Origin: Candidatus Omnitrophota bacterium
GTDB lineage: Bacteria; Omnitrophota; Gorgyraeia; Aquiviventales; Aquiviventaceae
NCBI GenBank assembly: GCA_016180605.1
Contig: JACPAW010000065.1
Span: 1-6,522, forward strand
DNA length: 6,522 nt
Direction of reading: 5' to 3'
Positions 5,281 through 6,522 of the stretch are shown here, piece after piece. Each line of letters starts with the position of its first letter. The stretch's first letter is position 1. Below the pieces are notes generated by a model. The model worked only from the letters and a program-made list of their open reading frames with translations. It did no database searches and had not been told where the DNA came from. The position numbers and the translations under genes were made by a program.

Positions 5281-6279
5281 CTAGACAGAGGATTCTTCTT
5301 CCTTTTCCGCTTCTTGCTCAGAGCCACCACCGAGCTTTAAGCCCATGCTATGCAGGAGCTCTTCGATTTCTGCCAGTGATTTCTTTCCGAAATTGCGGTA
5401 TTTCAATAATTCCTGGGACGTTTTTCCAATTAATTCGCCGATGGTGTGGATAGAAGCTTCGCGCAAGCAGTTGGCTGCGCGAACGGAAAGCTCCAATTCC
5501 GAGATCGGCGTTTTCAGCTTTTCCTGCAGCTCCTCGTCGATTGTCTGCGGCTGCTCATCCTCCGGTTCCTCCGGCAGGCTGCCGTAATTAACGAAAAGAT
5601 CCAAATGACGCTGATAGATATTCGCGGCATAAAGAAGCGCATCTTTTGGACTCATGGAACCGTTCGTCCAGATCTCCAGGTTCAGCCGATCATAGTCGGT
5701 TACTTGTCCCACGCGGGTGTCTTCAACGGAGAAGTCCACGCGCTTTACCGGAGAAAAGGAAGCATCCAGGGCGATAATCCCGATGGCTTGCCCTTCTTTC
5801 TTATGCCGTTCCGCCACCACATAACCCCGGCCGCGGCCAACCTCTACTTCCATCTTGAAGGATGTCGGTTTCGTCAGGGTGCAAATTTGTAGCTCTGGGT
5901 TGACGACTTCAACGGTGTCATCCGTTTGCAAGTCCCCTGCGGTTACCGGTCCTTTCTTGTCTTTTTCGATCGTCAGCGTTTTCGGTTGGCGCGTATGAGA
6001 ACGAAGCACGATCTGTTTGACGTTCAACACGATTTGTGTCACGTCCTCATGAATGCTGGGAATCGTTCCATATTCGTGCAGAACCCCATCGATTTTCAGC
6101 GAAGTGACCGCAGCTCCTTCGATCGAGGAAAGAAGAACCCGCCGCAGCCCGTTGCCGATCGTAATTCCATATCCGCGCTCAAAGGGCTCCGCAATAAATT
6201 TGGCATAGGAATCGGTTGCGGTTGACTCATCGCATACCAATTTCTTGGGGATCGCGAAGTCTCGCCAAAGCGTTCCCAT
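5281..6279 (-). CDS. rpoA: DNA-directed RNA polymerase subunit alpha
   Basis: The alpha subunit dimerises to scaffold beta and beta' during RNA polymerase assembly and contacts upstream promoter DNA and activators through its C-terminal domain. The protein is 332 residues, normal for bacterial alpha. The N-terminal domain spans about residues 15-232 and carries the dimerisation/assembly motif GNGLRRVLLSS (42-52), the segment HEYGTIPSIHEDV, and the conserved NGSMSPKDALLYAA helix near 206-219. An acidic linker (235-255) leads to the C-terminal domain (about 257-318) with SVRAANCL (265-272). Its Arg267 corresponds to the DNA-binding Arg265 of E. coli, and FGKKSLAEI (297-305) is the second helix-hairpin-helix element. 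The tail after residue 317 is Gly/Glu/Ser-rich. Start and stop (TAG) are clear, and a strong Shine-Dalgarno site precedes it. It is co-directional with rpsD and rplQ. Nothing is missing. Confidence 0.98.
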   Translation of the reverse strand: MGTLWRDFAIPKKLVCDESTATDSYAKFIAEPFERGYGITIGNGLRRVLLSSIEGAAVTSLKIDGVLHEYGTIPSIHEDVTQIVLNVKQIVLRSHTRQPKTLTIEKDKKGPVTAGDLQTDDTVEVVNPELQICTLTKPTSFKMEVEVGRGRGYVVAERHKKEGQAIGIIALDASFSPVKRVDFSVEDTRVGQVTDYDRLNLEIWTNGSMSPKDALLYAANIYQRHLDLFVNYGSLPEEPEDEQPQTIDEELQEKLKTPISELELSVRAANCLREASIHTIGELIGKTSQELLKYRNFGKKSLAEIEELLHSMGLKLGGGSEQEAEKEEESSV

Positions 6280-6283
6280 CCAT

Positions 6284-6289
6284 ACCTCC
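6284..6289 (-). promoter_or_regulatory. Shine-Dalgarno site of rpoA
   Basis: The mRNA reads GGAGGT just before rpoA. Two ATG codons follow. The first (6283-6281) touches the site with no spacer and is out of frame with alpha. The second (6279-6277) is 4 nt downstream of GGAGGT and opens the rpoA frame. This decides the rpoA start at 6279. Confidence 0.8.
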
Positions 6290-6295
6290 GTCTGG

Positions 6296-6522
6296 TTATT
6301 TGGAATAAAGTTCCACGATCAGTTGCTCTTGAATGGTTAGGCCCGTGTCATCCTTCTGCGGAGCACGCAGAATCGATCCTTTCAGTTGCTCCGGATCTAC
6401 CTGCAGCCAGGCTGCCGGGGTTCTGTCTTTTGTGCGTTCCAGGTTTCCCTTAATGCGGGAAATCTGGCCATTTCGGCTGGGTACCACCTCGATGGCATCT
6501 CCGACTTTTACGGGATAAGAAG
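6296..6522 (-). CDS. rpsD: 30S ribosomal protein S4, C-terminal part (5' end outside window)
   Basis: S4 is a primary 16S rRNA-binding protein that nucleates assembly of the small subunit body; in many bacteria it also represses its own operon. Only the last 74 codons plus two bases are present. The fragment begins with the end of the S4 RNA-binding domain (YPVKVGDAIEV) and ends in the family's conserved tail, with the TWLEVD-like segment AAWLQVD and the terminal IVELYSK. The stop is TAA at 6298-6296. rpoA starts 16 nt downstream. The rpsD-rpoA-rplQ order is that of the alpha operon in proteobacteria and many other Gram-negative-type phyla. The internal GTG at 6487 is a valine codon inside the domain, not a start. 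Identity is very secure despite truncation by the window edge. Confidence 0.96.
   Translation of the reverse strand, partial: SYPVKVGDAIEVVPSRNGQISRIKGNLERTKDRTPAAWLQVDPEQLKGSILRAPQKDDTGLTIQEQLIVELYSK

Noticed and set aside
5446..5892. 148-codon open frame on the plus strand opposite rpoA
   Set aside because: It lies wholly within rpoA on the opposite strand, with no domain or independent evidence; a shadow of the conserved gene.

Overview
The window is bacterial chromosomal DNA. All seven recognisable genes lie on the minus strand, so transcription runs from the right edge to the left edge. In transcription order they are: the 3' end of rpsD (ribosomal protein S4, cut by the window edge), rpoA (RNA polymerase alpha), rplQ (ribosomal protein L17), an aspartate-type aminotransferase, an isocitrate dehydrogenase of the decarboxylating dehydrogenase family, lipA (lipoyl synthase), and an AlaC-like aminotransferase. 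The rpsD-rpoA-rplQ order is the classic 'alpha operon' tail of many Gram-negative-type bacteria. A C-terminal domain on alpha and a LipA exclude archaea. The mixed base composition, the extended L17, the intergenic heptamer array and the dispersed-repeat-like left end recall uncultured candidate-phylum genomes such as Omnitrophota. That placement is an impression from sequence style, not a demonstrated assignment.

Layout: 6296-6522 rpsD (partial); 16 nt gap with a strong GGAGG site; 5281-6279 rpoA; 5192-5280 spacer holding a tandem heptamer array and an imperfect hairpin directly against the rplQ start; 4673-5191 rplQ, overlapping or abutting the next gene; 3507-4697 aspartate aminotransferase; 3383-3506 spacer filled by a long inverted-repeat structure; 2273-3382 isocitrate dehydrogenase; 2251 down to 1396 lipA; 11 nt gap; 92-1384 AlaC-like aminotransferase; 1-91 hairpins and a dispersed-repeat-like sequence that probably end the transcription unit. 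No gene-free stretch exceeds about 125 nt, and no convincing promoter is visible, so the seven genes may form one read-through operon.

Metabolic logic: isocitrate dehydrogenase makes 2-oxoglutarate, the two aminotransferases interconvert 2-oxoglutarate/glutamate with oxaloacetate/aspartate and pyruvate/alanine, and LipA makes the lipoyl cofactor of 2-oxoacid dehydrogenase complexes. A small central carbon/nitrogen module is thus attached to the end of a translation/transcription operon.

The most striking non-coding signal is a perfect 17-bp inverted repeat (3381-3397 with 3491-3507). In the mRNA one arm starts inside the aminotransferase stop codon. The other arm contains the likely ribosome binding site and the first two bases of the isocitrate dehydrogenase start codon. 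The stem can be extended by 5 bp and encloses three smaller hairpins. It looks like an RNA switch or translational-coupling device controlling isocitrate dehydrogenase.
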